From IMG/VR virus record IMGVR_UViG_3300044612_001367, positions 1-34,772 of that record: 34,772 nt of DNA. One strand, given 5' to 3'. The position numbers were made by a program, and so were the translations under genes. Below the pieces are notes generated by a model, which worked only from the letters and a program-made list of their open reading frames with translations, was not told the DNA's origin and ran no database searches. The stretch comes from a virus. Shown one piece after another: positions 13,761-22,485 of this stretch (the stretch's first letter is position 1; every line of letters begins with the position of its first letter).

Positions 13761-14342
13761 ATGCTGGTCACCTTCAGCAAGTTCGCCGAGATCAAGGGTG
13801 TGTCTCCAGCAGCGGTGAGCATCGCCTGCAAATCCCGCATCAAAGACGCCATCGTCGAGCGCAACGGGAAGCGCATGCTCGACCGTGACAAGGCGTTGGA
13901 GCTGTGGGACCGCAACACCAAGCGCAACGGCTCAGAGCGTGTTTCGGCCGATGCTAAGCAGCGCGACCGCAAGCCACTGGAGCCGGGCGCCGATCCACCA
14001 CCCCCGGCCCAGGCGTTTGCCGCCACCGGTGAGCAGCTGAAGACCCTGATCATGGGCCTGCCTGAGGATCAGATTCCCGGCCTGGACGTGAGCCGAGAGC
14101 GGAAGGAGCACTACAACGCTGAGATTGCTCGGCTGCAGGCCCTGAAGGAACGCGAGGAACTGGTGCCCACCGCGGACGTGAAGCGGATGGCCAGCACGCT
14201 GGGCCGGCAGATCCGCGACAACATCCTCTCGATCCCGAACCGCGTGGCCCCCCTGCTGGCTGCAGCCCAAGACAGCGGCGAAGTGCACCGGCTGCTGAGC
14301 GAAGAATTGCGCACGGCCTTGCGGGTGCTGGCCGATGGCTGA
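13761..14342 (+). CDS. Terminase small subunit (Nu1-like)
   Basis: A 193-residue protein. The N-terminal winged HTH-like part (TFSKFAEIKGVSPAAVSIAC, then GKRMLDRDKALELWDRNT) is followed by a Pro-rich linker (about 74-82) and a long helical region (YNAEIARLQALKEREELVPT, then RMASTLGRQIRDNILSIPNR). This matches lambda Nu1-type small terminases: DNA binding at the N-terminus, and oligomerisation and large-subunit contact at the C-terminus. It would recognise the packaging site, which likely lies just upstream. Its stop overlaps the large-subunit start by 8 nt. Confidence 0.85.
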   Translation: MLVTFSKFAEIKGVSPAAVSIACKSRIKDAIVERNGKRMLDRDKALELWDRNTKRNGSERVSADAKQRDRKPLEPGADPPPPAQAFAATGEQLKTLIMGLPEDQIPGLDVSRERKEHYNAEIARLQALKEREELVPTADVKRMASTLGRQIRDNILSIPNRVAPLLAAAQDSGEVHRLLSEELRTALRVLADG

Positions 14343-16185
14343 CGGCGCGCTGCTCTACCGGGATGCCCTGCTGGCGGCACTGGCCCCGCCGTCAGCCACG
14401 ACGGTGAGCGAGTGGGCTGATCAGCACCGGATCCTGAGCGGCAAGGGTGCCGCGGAGAAAGGCCCCTGGCGAACCGAGCGCACGCCCTACCTGCGCGAGC
14501 CCATGGACTGCCTGAGCCCCAGCAGCGCGACCCGGCGGGTGGTGCTGATGTTCGGCAGCCAGATGGGCAAGACCGAGGTGATCCTGAACTGGCTGGGATC
14601 GATCATCGATCTGTGGCCAGGCCCCACCCTGCTGGTTCAGCCGACGCTGGACATGGCCAAGCGCCTCAACCGCCAACGGCTGGATCCGCTGCTGCGCGAG
14701 ACGCCCCAGCTGGTGGAGAAGATCGCCCCGGCCCGGTCCAGGGATTCGGGGAACACCATGTTCCTAAAGGAGTTCGACGGCGGCCTGTTCGTGCTCACCG
14801 GCGCCAACAGCGGCAGCGGCTTGCAGTCCATGCCGGCGGCCTACCTGGCGGCTGATGAGGTGAGCTCCTACCCGATGGAAGCGGACGACAAGGGCGACCC
14901 GCTGGAAAACGCAGAAGCCCGCACGTCCACGTTTCCGATGGGCAAGGTGCTGATCACCAGCACCCCGGGCAGCCGCGGCGCCTGCCGGATCACTCAAGAG
15001 TTTGAGACGCGATCCGATCGCCGGTACTACCACGCATGGATGCCCTGCTGCGGCGCCAACGAGGTGATCCGCTGGCGAGAGCACATGGTCTGGGATCGGC
15101 CGGATGGTGAGGTGTTCTGCCAGTGCCCGGCCTGCGGCGAACGGGTGGCCCAGTACCACAAGCAGCAGATGCTGAGCAAAGCGATCTGGACGCCCACCGC
15201 CAAGGGCGACGGCATGACGGCAGGGTTTCACCTGCCGGGCTGGTACGCGCCGCTGGGCTGGACCAGCTGGGAGCAGATCCGCGACGAGTTCCTGCGGGCC
15301 AAGGGTGATCCTTTGCTCCTCAAGGGCTGGGTCAACAAGCGCGCCGCTGAGGCCTGGGAGGATGAGAGTCTGGCGAAGGTCTCGGCCGATGGACTGATGG
15401 CCCGGGTGGGCGGCTACGACCACGGCACCTGCCCGGCTGGTGTGCTGGCGGTGGTGATGGCCGTGGACGTGCAGGATTCCTGGCTGGAGGTGTCCGTGTG
15501 GGGCTACGGCAAGGGCGAGGAGTCCTGGCGGATCTGGCACCAGAAGATCGACGGCGACCCCAGCATGGATGAGCCGTGGGAGCAGGTGACCACCATCCGC
15601 GAGATCGACTGGCCCCGGCAGGGCGGCGGCACGATGCGGGCCACACTCTGCGCGGTGGACACCGGCGGCCACCGCACCAACGAGGGCTACGAATACTGCC
15701 GGCAGCATGCCCGCGAGGGCGTGGTTGCGATCAAGGGCGCCAGCAACCGTGGCGCGCCGGTGCTGGGCAAGCCCTCCAAACAGGACGTGACGTTCCGCGG
15801 GCGCACGATCAAAAACGGCGTGACGCTCTACCTGGTGGGCACGCACGGCCTGAAGCGCACGATCTACAGCCGCCTGAAGGTTGAGGAACCGGGCCCCGGC
15901 TGCATCCACTTCGACAACGCCACCACAGAGGACTACCTGCAGGGCCTCACGTGCGAGCGGCTGCAGCCACGCTACGTCAAAGGGTTCCAGGTGCTGGAGT
16001 GGGTCAAGCCCTCCGGCGCCCGCAACGAGCCCCTCGACCTGAAGGTGTACTGCCTGGCGATGCTTGAGCTGCTGAAGCGCAAGTACAACCGGGCGACGAT
16101 GTGGGAGCAGCTAGAAGCCCAGCTCACCGCCCCTGCCGCCCCTGCCGCCGTCGAGCGCCGCAAGGGAACCTGGCTGAGTCGGTAG
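14335..16185 (+). CDS. Terminase large subunit (lambda GpA family)
   Basis: A 616-residue packaging motor. Walker A is FGSQMGKTEV (GSQMGKT, 74-80), Walker B AAYLAADEVSSYP (DE at 174-175), and a coupling motif follows as LITSTPGSRG (207-214). A cysteine cluster (C238, C239 and FCQCPACGE at 261-269) is a zinc-finger insertion usual in this family. The nuclease domain starts near AVVMAVDVQDSWLEV with catalytic D378. Length and order match lambda GpA (641 aa). It pumps DNA into the procapsid and cuts concatemers; GpA relatives usually produce cohesive ends. Confidence 0.95.
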   Translation: MADGALLYRDALLAALAPPSATTVSEWADQHRILSGKGAAEKGPWRTERTPYLREPMDCLSPSSATRRVVLMFGSQMGKTEVILNWLGSIIDLWPGPTLLVQPTLDMAKRLNRQRLDPLLRETPQLVEKIAPARSRDSGNTMFLKEFDGGLFVLTGANSGSGLQSMPAAYLAADEVSSYPMEADDKGDPLENAEARTSTFPMGKVLITSTPGSRGACRITQEFETRSDRRYYHAWMPCCGANEVIRWREHMVWDRPDGEVFCQCPACGERVAQYHKQQMLSKAIWTPTAKGDGMTAGFHLPGWYAPLGWTSWEQIRDEFLRAKGDPLLLKGWVNKRAAEAWEDESLAKVSADGLMARVGGYDHGTCPAGVLAVVMAVDVQDSWLEVSVWGYGKGEESWRIWHQKIDGDPSMDEPWEQVTTIREIDWPRQGGGTMRATLCAVDTGGHRTNEGYEYCRQHAREGVVAIKGASNRGAPVLGKPSKQDVTFRGRTIKNGVTLYLVGTHGLKRTIYSRLKVEEPGPGCIHFDNATTEDYLQGLTCERLQPRYVKGFQVLEWVKPSGARNEPLDLKVYCLAMLELLKRKYNRATMWEQLEAQLTAPAAPAAVERRKGTWLSR

Positions 16186-16208
16186 CCTGAACCGGGGAGG
16201 TGTCGCCA

Positions 16209-16406
16209 ATGGCATTTACGCAGCAGCAGTACGACGACCTGGTGGCTGCGATTGCCGAGGGCGTTACCACCGTCAGCAGCAACGGCCGGCAGGTCAGCTA
16301 CCGGAACCTGACCGACATGATGAAGCTGAAGTCCACGATGGAAGAGGAACTCGGCATCACCGGCGCCGGCCGCCGCCGGCACTACGCCAGCTTCAAGAGG
16401 GACTGA
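16209..16406 (+). CDS. Head-tail joining protein gpW
   Basis: A 65-residue protein: N-terminal helix (TQQQYDDLVAAIAEGVTTV), a short hairpin (SSNGRQVSYR), a second helix (LTDMMKLKSTMEEELG) and a basic tail (AGRRRHYASFKRD). This is the alpha-beta-beta-alpha pattern and size of lambda gpW (68 aa), which binds the portal to close the filled head. A strong Shine-Dalgarno (GGGGAGGTG, 16194-16202) sits 6 nt before the ATG at 16209, which decides the start over the GTG at 16200. It lies between terminase and portal exactly as in lambda. Confidence 0.9.
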   Translation: MAFTQQQYDDLVAAIAEGVTTVSSNGRQVSYRNLTDMMKLKSTMEEELGITGAGRRRHYASFKRD

Positions 16407-17839
16407 TGGCCAAGCGACCCACCCGCGATCAGCTGGAGCTGGCGCTGAAGTCCGCGCAGAAAGAGCTGGCGGTCACCCATTTGCGGGCGTTTGAGTCGGC
16501 AAAGGAGAGCCGCAGAACGGAGAACTGGTACACCCGCAACGGCGGACCCAATGCCGACATCCGCACCGCCTGGCGGCTGCTGACGCGGCGGCATCAGGAT
16601 CTGGTGGACAGCAACCCCTGGGCCAACCGCGCCGTGCGGGTGATCGTCAACAACTGGGTTGGAGATGGCATCATCGGCAGCCCGCAGGGCGGCAGCCGCC
16701 GGTATGAGCAGGCCTGGAACGACTGGGCGGACACGATCGAGTGCGACTACGCCGGGAAATTGAACTGGTACGGCCTGCAGTCGCTGATCGCGAGAACGAC
16801 CGCCGTGCGCGGCAGCTGCCTGATCCGGCGGCGATTGGATGAGCGGCTGGCCGATCAGGGACTAGTGGGCCTGCGGCTGCAGGTGATGGAGCCCGACATG
16901 CTGGATTTCAGCCGGGACGACGGCAGCCGGATCAAGTTCGGCCAGCAGTACGACCGCGACGGCCGACTGGAGGGCTACTGGATCCGGCAGACCCACCCGG
17001 GCGAGACCGAATGGAACGGGGTGAAGATCCAGAGCGACTTCGTGCCAGTCAGCGAGATCATCCACACCTACGAGGTGAACCGGGCCGGCCAGGCGATCGG
17101 CGTGCCATTCGGCTCAGCGGTGCTGCTGCACCTGCGGGATATTGACGACATCACCCAGGCGATGCTGCTGAAAACGAAGATCGCGGCCTGTTTCACAGCG
17201 TTTGTCTATTCCAACGAGCCCAGTGACCTGGCCAGCACCACAGCGCTCACTGAAACACTGGAGCCGGGCGCGATCGAGATCCTGCCCGATGGCAAGCAGA
17301 TCACCTTCGCCAATCCGCCCCAGTCGCCGGATTACGTGAGCCACCAGAAACACCACCTCCACGCGGTGGCGGCGGGCTACGGCATCACCTTCGAAGCCCT
17401 GACCGGCATCTTGTCGGACGTGAACTTCAGCAGCGCCCGCATGGGGTGGCTGGAGTTCCACCGCAACGTCGCAGCCTGGCGCTGGAACATCACCATCCCG
17501 CAGGTGCTCGACCCGGTGCATCGCTGGTTCAACGAGGCCGCCCGACTGGCCCAGGTGCGCGGCCCGCGCCGCATGATCTGGACCCCGCCCCGCCGCGAAC
17601 TGGTGGACCCGGCCAAGGAGATCACCGCGCTGATTGAGGGCGTGAAGGCTGGGTTTATGAGCCTGAGCGAAGTGCAGCGGAGCCTCGGATTCATCCCCGC
17701 CGAAGTGATGGCCGAACTGCAGGCCGACATGGCCGACGCCCGCGGCAAGGGCCTGGCGCTCAGCGTGGATGGCATGACGGCTGCAGCCGGTCGATCTGCA
17801 GCGCCTGCCGAGGGTGAGGAACCGGAAGCTCAGGAGTAG
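16406..17839 (+). CDS. Portal protein (lambda GpB family)
   Basis: A 477-residue protein with family landmarks: RRHQDLVDSNPWANRAVRVI near residue 65, VNNWVGDGIIGSP just after, and in the C-terminal half ITFEALTGILSDVNFSSARM followed by WNITIPQVLDPVHRWFNEA. Twelve copies form the ring through which DNA enters and leaves the head. The start overlaps the gpW stop (TGATG at 16404-16408). The C-terminus ends in an acidic, Ala-rich tail (APAEGEEPEAQE). Length is slightly shorter than lambda GpB (533 aa), as is common in prophage relatives. Confidence 0.93.
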   Translation: MAKRPTRDQLELALKSAQKELAVTHLRAFESAKESRRTENWYTRNGGPNADIRTAWRLLTRRHQDLVDSNPWANRAVRVIVNNWVGDGIIGSPQGGSRRYEQAWNDWADTIECDYAGKLNWYGLQSLIARTTAVRGSCLIRRRLDERLADQGLVGLRLQVMEPDMLDFSRDDGSRIKFGQQYDRDGRLEGYWIRQTHPGETEWNGVKIQSDFVPVSEIIHTYEVNRAGQAIGVPFGSAVLLHLRDIDDITQAMLLKTKIAACFTAFVYSNEPSDLASTTALTETLEPGAIEILPDGKQITFANPPQSPDYVSHQKHHLHAVAAGYGITFEALTGILSDVNFSSARMGWLEFHRNVAAWRWNITIPQVLDPVHRWFNEAARLAQVRGPRRMIWTPPRRELVDPAKEITALIEGVKAGFMSLSEVQRSLGFIPAEVMAELQADMADARGKGLALSVDGMTAAAGRSAAPAEGEEPEAQE

Positions 17840-17855
17840 TCCATAGCCTGAGGGC

Positions 17856-19835
17856 ATGGAGTACCAACACCCCCAGCCCGGTGACATGCGGCGTGCGGCT
17901 TTTCAGCCCGCGACGCTGAATCCTGATGCTCGCACCATCGAGCTGACCTGGACCACGGGCGCCCGGGGGCGGCGTGCTTCCTGGTTCGACGGCGATTGGT
18001 TTGAGGAGCTCGACATGAGCACCGATGCCGTGCGCCTCGACCGGCTGAACAACGGCGCTGCGCTGTTGAACAGCCATCAATCCGCCGACCTGTCCAACAT
18101 CCTCGGGGTGGTGGAGCGGGCCTGGATTGAAAACGGAGAGGGCCGAGCCCGCGTCCGCTTTTCGGAGCGTGCGGAGGTGGAGCCGATCTTCCGTGATGTG
18201 GCGAGTGGAATCATCCGCAACGTCTCGGTTGGGTATCAGGTCCACAGGTGGTCTGATCCGATCCGCAGCGCCGATGGCCAACCGCCGACCTACCGCGCAC
18301 TGGACTGGGAGCCAATGGAGCTCAGCCTGGTGGGCGTGCCCTTCGACGCGAAAGCGCAAACCCGCAATCAATCATCCGCACCGGACACTTCCATGCCCGA
18401 CAACCTGAACAGCCAGGCCGGAGGTGATCCGGCTGAGCAGCAGCCTGCAACCCAGGCCCGCGCTGCCGATCCTTCCCCTTCCCCCGCCCCCGTGGCCGCC
18501 GCAGACACCGAGCTGCAGCGCACCGCTTCCGAACTCCGCCGCGAGCGCGATCTGCTCCGCCTCGGCCAGGACGCCGGCCTGACCGCCGAGCAGACTGACG
18601 AACTGATTCGCTCCGGCAAGACCGTGACCGAGTGCAGCCGTGAGGCCGTGCGCCTGATGCGCCTGCGCCTTGAGGGCGGCGACACCCGCGCCGCTGACGG
18701 CCCCGCCCCTCTGGGTCATCCCGCCCAGATCGCCGTCACCCGTGACAGCGGCGACACCCTGATGCGCGGCATCAGCTTGGGCCTGGAAGCCCGCATCCGT
18801 CCCGGCACCCTCAAGGGTGACGACGCCGACCTGGGCCGCGAGTTCCGCTCCTACACCCTGCTGGAGCTGACCCGCCAGTACCTGGAATCCCGCGGCACCA
18901 ACACCCGGGGCATGAGCAAGACCGAACTGGTCAGCCGTGGCTTCCACAGCAGCAGCGACTTCCCGTTGCTGTTCTCCAACCTGGCCGGCAAGACTCTCGA
19001 CGCTGCCTATCAGGAGGAGCCCCACACCTGGCGGCCGATCGCCCGTCAGCGCAACCTGCCCGACTTTAAAAACGCCAACGATTTGATCGTGGCTGGCGCA
19101 CTCACCCCTGAGGCATTGCTCGAAGGTGGCGAGTACAAGGCCGGCACTCTGGTTGAGGCTCAGCACACTTGGAAGCTGGCCACCTACGCCCGCAAGGTGA
19201 CTGTTACCCGCCAAGCCATCATCAACGATGATCTGAGCGCTCTGGAGCGTGTTCCTGAGATGCTCGGCCGCGGATTCCGTCGCCTTGAGAGCAACATCAT
19301 TTGGGGCCTGATCACCGGCAACGCCGTGACCAGCGTGGACAACGTGGCGCTGTTCAATGCAGCCCACAACAACATGGGCGGCTCCACCGGCCTGGCGATT
19401 ACCACCAGCGGGTTCAACACCGCGAAGAAGGCCATGCGCAAGCAGACCGACCTGGCTGGCAACACCATCAACCTCACGCCGTCCTATCTGATGGTGCCCA
19501 CGGATCTGGAGAGCACTGCTCTGCAGTTCCTGTTCCCGTCCGGTTTCGCACCTTCCGCCCGCACCGGCGACAACGGCCCTGTGGTGAATGCCCAGACCGC
19601 CAACATGGAGCTGATCGTTGAGCCTCGCCTCGACGGTGCTGCCGATGTGTGGTATCTGGCCGTGAGCCCCGGCGCTGTGGAGGGCATCGTGTACGGCTAC
19701 CTGGCCGGCGAAGAGGGCCCGACTGTCACCACGACTGAGAAGCGCGACCCCGATGGTGTGGAACTGCTGGCCCGATTTGACTTCGGCGCGGCGGTGAAGG
19801 ACTTCCGCGGGTTCTACCGCTCCAAGAACGTCTGA
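17856..19835 (+). CDS. Prohead protease-scaffold-major capsid fusion protein
   Basis: A 659-residue polyprotein-like gene. Residues about 1-175 are an HK97-type prohead serine protease: LLNSHQSADLSNILG supplies H74, and RNVSVGYQVH supplies S124. A Pro/Ala-rich linker and a charged coiled coil (about 215-275, ELRRERDLLRLGQDAG...) look like a scaffold (delta) domain. From about 340 the major capsid fold follows (GKTLDAAYQEEPHTWRPIA ... TVTRQAIINDDLSALE ... LFNAAHNNMGG). Such fusions are known in phages and are presumably processed by the protease. An internal ATG at 18393 (SMPDNLN) could yield a separate scaffold-capsid product, but no clear ribosome-binding site precedes it. Confidence 0.92.
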   Translation: MEYQHPQPGDMRRAAFQPATLNPDARTIELTWTTGARGRRASWFDGDWFEELDMSTDAVRLDRLNNGAALLNSHQSADLSNILGVVERAWIENGEGRARVRFSERAEVEPIFRDVASGIIRNVSVGYQVHRWSDPIRSADGQPPTYRALDWEPMELSLVGVPFDAKAQTRNQSSAPDTSMPDNLNSQAGGDPAEQQPATQARAADPSPSPAPVAAADTELQRTASELRRERDLLRLGQDAGLTAEQTDELIRSGKTVTECSREAVRLMRLRLEGGDTRAADGPAPLGHPAQIAVTRDSGDTLMRGISLGLEARIRPGTLKGDDADLGREFRSYTLLELTRQYLESRGTNTRGMSKTELVSRGFHSSSDFPLLFSNLAGKTLDAAYQEEPHTWRPIARQRNLPDFKNANDLIVAGALTPEALLEGGEYKAGTLVEAQHTWKLATYARKVTVTRQAIINDDLSALERVPEMLGRGFRRLESNIIWGLITGNAVTSVDNVALFNAAHNNMGGSTGLAITTSGFNTAKKAMRKQTDLAGNTINLTPSYLMVPTDLESTALQFLFPSGFAPSARTGDNGPVVNAQTANMELIVEPRLDGAADVWYLAVSPGAVEGIVYGYLAGEEGPTVTTTEKRDPDGVELLARFDFGAAVKDFRGFYRSKNV

Positions 19836-19865
19836 TTCCATTTCTAACCCCATCGCATTGATCCC

Positions 19866-20573
19866 ATGAAGAACTTTGTCCAAGAGGGTGATTACCTCGA
19901 CATCACCGCACCCGCCGAGATCGAATCCGGCGAAGGCGTCCTGATCGGCGACCTGTTCGGTGTCGCCGTGACCGACATCGCCAACGGCGCCAAAGGCGTC
20001 CTGGCTGTGAAGGGCGTCTACTCCATCGCCAAGGTCACCTCTGACGGTGGCGCTGCCGCGTGGGCTCCGGCCTACTGGGACGCCACCGCCAAGAAGGTGA
20101 CCGGCGTGGCCAGCGGCAATGTGCAGGTGGGCCTCTTCACTGAGGCCAACCTGACCGCCGACGCCACAGCCCGGGTGCTGCTCAATCCGCAGACCGGCGA
20201 GAAGGACGAGATGGTGGTGAGCTACGCCAGCTATGGCGCCGGGCTCACCGATCAGGCGTTCTTCGTCGCTCCCGTGGCGATGCGCGTGCTGAAGGTCTCG
20301 GAGGTGCACGGCACCGCCGAGACCACTGCCGCCACTCTCACCGGCGACATCACCAAGGAGACCGGCACCGAGGCCCCCGCGGCCGGCGTGTCCGTGCTCG
20401 GGTCTACCAAGGCCAACCTCAAGGGCGCTGCCAACACCGTGCAGAGCCCCGCTCTGACCGGCACCGCCGCCAACCTGGTGCTGGCCGCTGGTGACCGTCT
20501 GAGCTTCAAGCGCAGCGCTGCAGGCACGGAGATCGCCAACGTGGTGGTCACCGTTCACCTGGCCCGCGCCTGA
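19866..20573 (+). CDS. Capsid decoration/cement protein (DUF2190-like N-terminus)
   Basis: A 235-residue protein. The N-terminal half (MKNFVQEGDYLDITAPAEIE, GEGVLIGDLFGVAVTDIANG, ending VGLFTEANLTADATARVLLN) fits DUF2190, small proteins that sit on capsids of lambda-like and HK97-like phages. The C-terminal half (about 125-235) is a second beta-rich domain ending VVVTVHLARA that is extra to the basic family and may face outward. It directly follows the capsid gene, where lambda has decoration gene D. No catalytic residues are expected. The extra domain's role is unknown. Confidence 0.75.
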   Translation: MKNFVQEGDYLDITAPAEIESGEGVLIGDLFGVAVTDIANGAKGVLAVKGVYSIAKVTSDGGAAAWAPAYWDATAKKVTGVASGNVQVGLFTEANLTADATARVLLNPQTGEKDEMVVSYASYGAGLTDQAFFVAPVAMRVLKVSEVHGTAETTAATLTGDITKETGTEAPAAGVSVLGSTKANLKGAANTVQSPALTGTAANLVLAAGDRLSFKRSAAGTEIANVVVTVHLARA

Positions 20574-20581
20574 CCCTCTCT

Positions 20582-20601
20582 GGCCCCGCTCAGGCGGGGC
20601 C
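20582..20601 (+). terminator. Strong hairpin between decoration and connector genes
   Basis: GGCCCCGC (20582-20589) pairs with GCGGGGCC (20594-20601) over a TCAG loop. No U-run follows, so partial termination or mRNA 3'-end protection is more likely than full stop. It would lower expression of the connector relative to the abundant capsid proteins. Confidence 0.5.
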
Positions 20602-20615
20602 TCTGACTTTCTGAC

Positions 20616-20996
20616 ATGGCCAACCCCTGGGACAGGTTGCATCTGCGGATGTGGGAGGCCACATCCAGGCGGCTGGGCCGAGTGGTGGTTCAGTTCGGCG
20701 CGGTAAGCACCTTCGGCATGTTTGACCGCAAGACGGAGATCACGCTGGATGAACAGGTGCTGAGCCTGGAGAACGCCCTGACCATCAAAACCTCCGAACT
20801 GGGCAGCCTGGCCTACGGCGACCAGGTGACCGTGGACGGCGGGCTGTACAAGGTGCGGCACGAGCCGATGCGGATGGCTGACGGGCTGCTGTCGATCGTG
20901 CTGCTGGAGCAGATTGAGGCCGTGGCCACCTACCTGGTGACGCTGAGCGGCCTGCGGATCACGACCCTGAACAACCAGCAACTCCGCATTCTGTAG
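20616..20996 (+). CDS. Head-tail joining/connector protein (gpFII-like)
   Basis: A 126-residue protein. The middle and end (GDQVTVDGGLYKVRHEPMRM then GLLSIVLLEQ) match the small beta-barrel head-tail attachment proteins of the lambda gpFII/Gifsy-2 type. The C-terminus adds about 25 residues (TYLVTLSGLRITTLNNQQLRIL) beyond the usual fold; this extra end is unexplained. It would form the ring between the portal/gpW and the tail. It lies after the decoration gene, in the order expected for a lambda-like head module. Confidence 0.7.
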   Translation: MANPWDRLHLRMWEATSRRLGRVVVQFGAVSTFGMFDRKTEITLDEQVLSLENALTIKTSELGSLAYGDQVTVDGGLYKVRHEPMRMADGLLSIVLLEQIEAVATYLVTLSGLRITTLNNQQLRIL

Positions 20997-20998
20997 GT

Positions 20999-22483
20999 AT
21001 GGCTGAAACCACGATTACAGGCCTGCCGAACGCCACGACCCCGCTCGACGGAACCGAGCGGGTGCCGATGGATCAGGCTGGGGCGACAAAGGACGCCACC
21101 ACCCAAGATATTGCGAATCTGGCGGCTGGCACAGACCTGAGTTACACCGCCGCCACCCGGACGCTGGCGAGCTCCACGGGTGCTGATGTGGCGCTGCCCG
21201 TGGCAACCACCAGTGCGGCCGGCCTGATGGCCTCAGCCGACAAGACCAAGCTCGACGGTATCGAGGCCGGCGCCCAGGTGAATGTGGGCACAGATCTGAG
21301 CTACACCGCCTCCAGCAGGCTGCTTGCCAGCAGCACAGGGGCGGATGTGACGCTGCCTGAAGCCACTACCACTCTGGCGGGCCTGCAGAGTGCTGCGGAC
21401 AAAACCCGCATTGACGAACTAGGCGCGGAGGATTCCCCTAGCTTTACCGGCCTAACGATCACCGGCACGGCGCCGGTCGTCATTCCGCACATCCACGGCA
21501 GCATCGCCGGTGATTTTTACGTCCACGTCCGCAACACCAGCGGCGGCTCCCTAGCGGCGGGCACGGCGGTCTATGCGACCGGCAGCGTGGGCAGCACCGA
21601 CCGGATCACAGTGGCGGCCTGCGACCCGACCGATCCGCTCAAAATGCCAGCGATCGGGCTGATTGAGACCACCCTTGCCAACAACGGCGATGGCGACGCC
21701 GTGGTACTGGGCGAGCTGAGGCCGTTCAATACCAACAGCTACCAGCTGGGCGATCAGCTCTATGTCGGCGCTGGCGGCGCCATGGTGGCCACCCCCTCGG
21801 CCAGCGGATTGGTGCAGGCCGTGGGCAGCGTGGCACGGGTGAACAGCAACACCGGCACCATCCTGGTAAACATCGGCGCGGCGATGGCCCGGGTGGGCTT
21901 CACTGGGGCCTATGGCGATCTCTCAGGCCGGCCCACCCTGGGCACCGCAGCAGCAGCCAACACCGGCGACTTCGCCCCCGCAGCGCAAGGCGTCACGAAC
22001 GGCAACAGCCACAACCACGACGGCGGCGATGGGGCGCAGATCGCTTACGGCAGCCTGTCGGGGTTGCCGTCGATTCCCAGCACATACTCCGACCTGGGGC
22101 CTCTCGGTGACGGCCTAATACTGGTGCTCAGCAACAAGGGCGAAACAGCAACCGCCGGGACTAACTATGTCGAGTGGCCTGTGCCTGTGCCATCGGGCAA
22201 CTTTACGCTGACAGCGGTGCGGTTTGGCAGCCATATCGACAACACCGGCAGCAGCAGCAGCACCTTCAATGCCTACAAACGCACGGCCGCCGGCGCCAAG
22301 ACATCAGTGCTGACCGGCAACGCCACGTTGGCATCCGGCGCAAGCTTGGTGGATGCCTCCGCCTCGCTGATCGCCAGTCCGACATTTACCGCCGGCGACC
22401 GGATCGGCGTCGATCTGGTTGGCGTCGGCACTGGGGCCCAAGGCCTCTTCGCTCAATTTCTGTTTACCCGTTCTGCTGTCTAA
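20999..22483 (+). CDS. Tail fibre/appendage protein
   Basis: A 494-residue beta-rich protein. It begins TTITGLPNATTPLDGTERVP, a start common in phage fibre proteins. Two tandem repeats of about 50 residues follow (residues 44-96 and 97-142), each with GTDLSYTA, LASSTGADV and ADKT(K/R)(L/I)D; the first ends in GIEAGAQVN, a frequent fibre-shaft motif. Residues about 165-290 form another domain with alternating strands (AGDFYVHVRNTSGG ... GTILVNIGAAM). The C-terminal about 150 residues may be a tip. Its location between the connector and the tail terminator is unusual for a fibre gene and marks an inserted module. Confidence 0.7.
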   Translation: MAETTITGLPNATTPLDGTERVPMDQAGATKDATTQDIANLAAGTDLSYTAATRTLASSTGADVALPVATTSAAGLMASADKTKLDGIEAGAQVNVGTDLSYTASSRLLASSTGADVTLPEATTTLAGLQSAADKTRIDELGAEDSPSFTGLTITGTAPVVIPHIHGSIAGDFYVHVRNTSGGSLAAGTAVYATGSVGSTDRITVAACDPTDPLKMPAIGLIETTLANNGDGDAVVLGELRPFNTNSYQLGDQLYVGAGGAMVATPSASGLVQAVGSVARVNSNTGTILVNIGAAMARVGFTGAYGDLSGRPTLGTAAAANTGDFAPAAQGVTNGNSHNHDGGDGAQIAYGSLSGLPSIPSTYSDLGPLGDGLILVLSNKGETATAGTNYVEWPVPVPSGNFTLTAVRFGSHIDNTGSSSSTFNAYKRTAAGAKTSVLTGNATLASGASLVDASASLIASPTFTAGDRIGVDLVGVGTGAQGLFAQFLFTRSAV

Positions 22484-22485
22484 CC

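Noticed and set aside
14764-15909. 381-codon minus-strand frame inside terminase large subunit
   Set aside because: Antisense shadow of a gene with conserved ATPase and nuclease motifs.
18372-20981. Long minus-strand open frame (869 codons) opposite the capsid and decoration genes
   Set aside because: It is antisense to well-supported structural genes in a GC-rich genome, where the codon pattern removes stops on the other strand. It has low-complexity His/Gly/Val-rich content and no recognisable domain.
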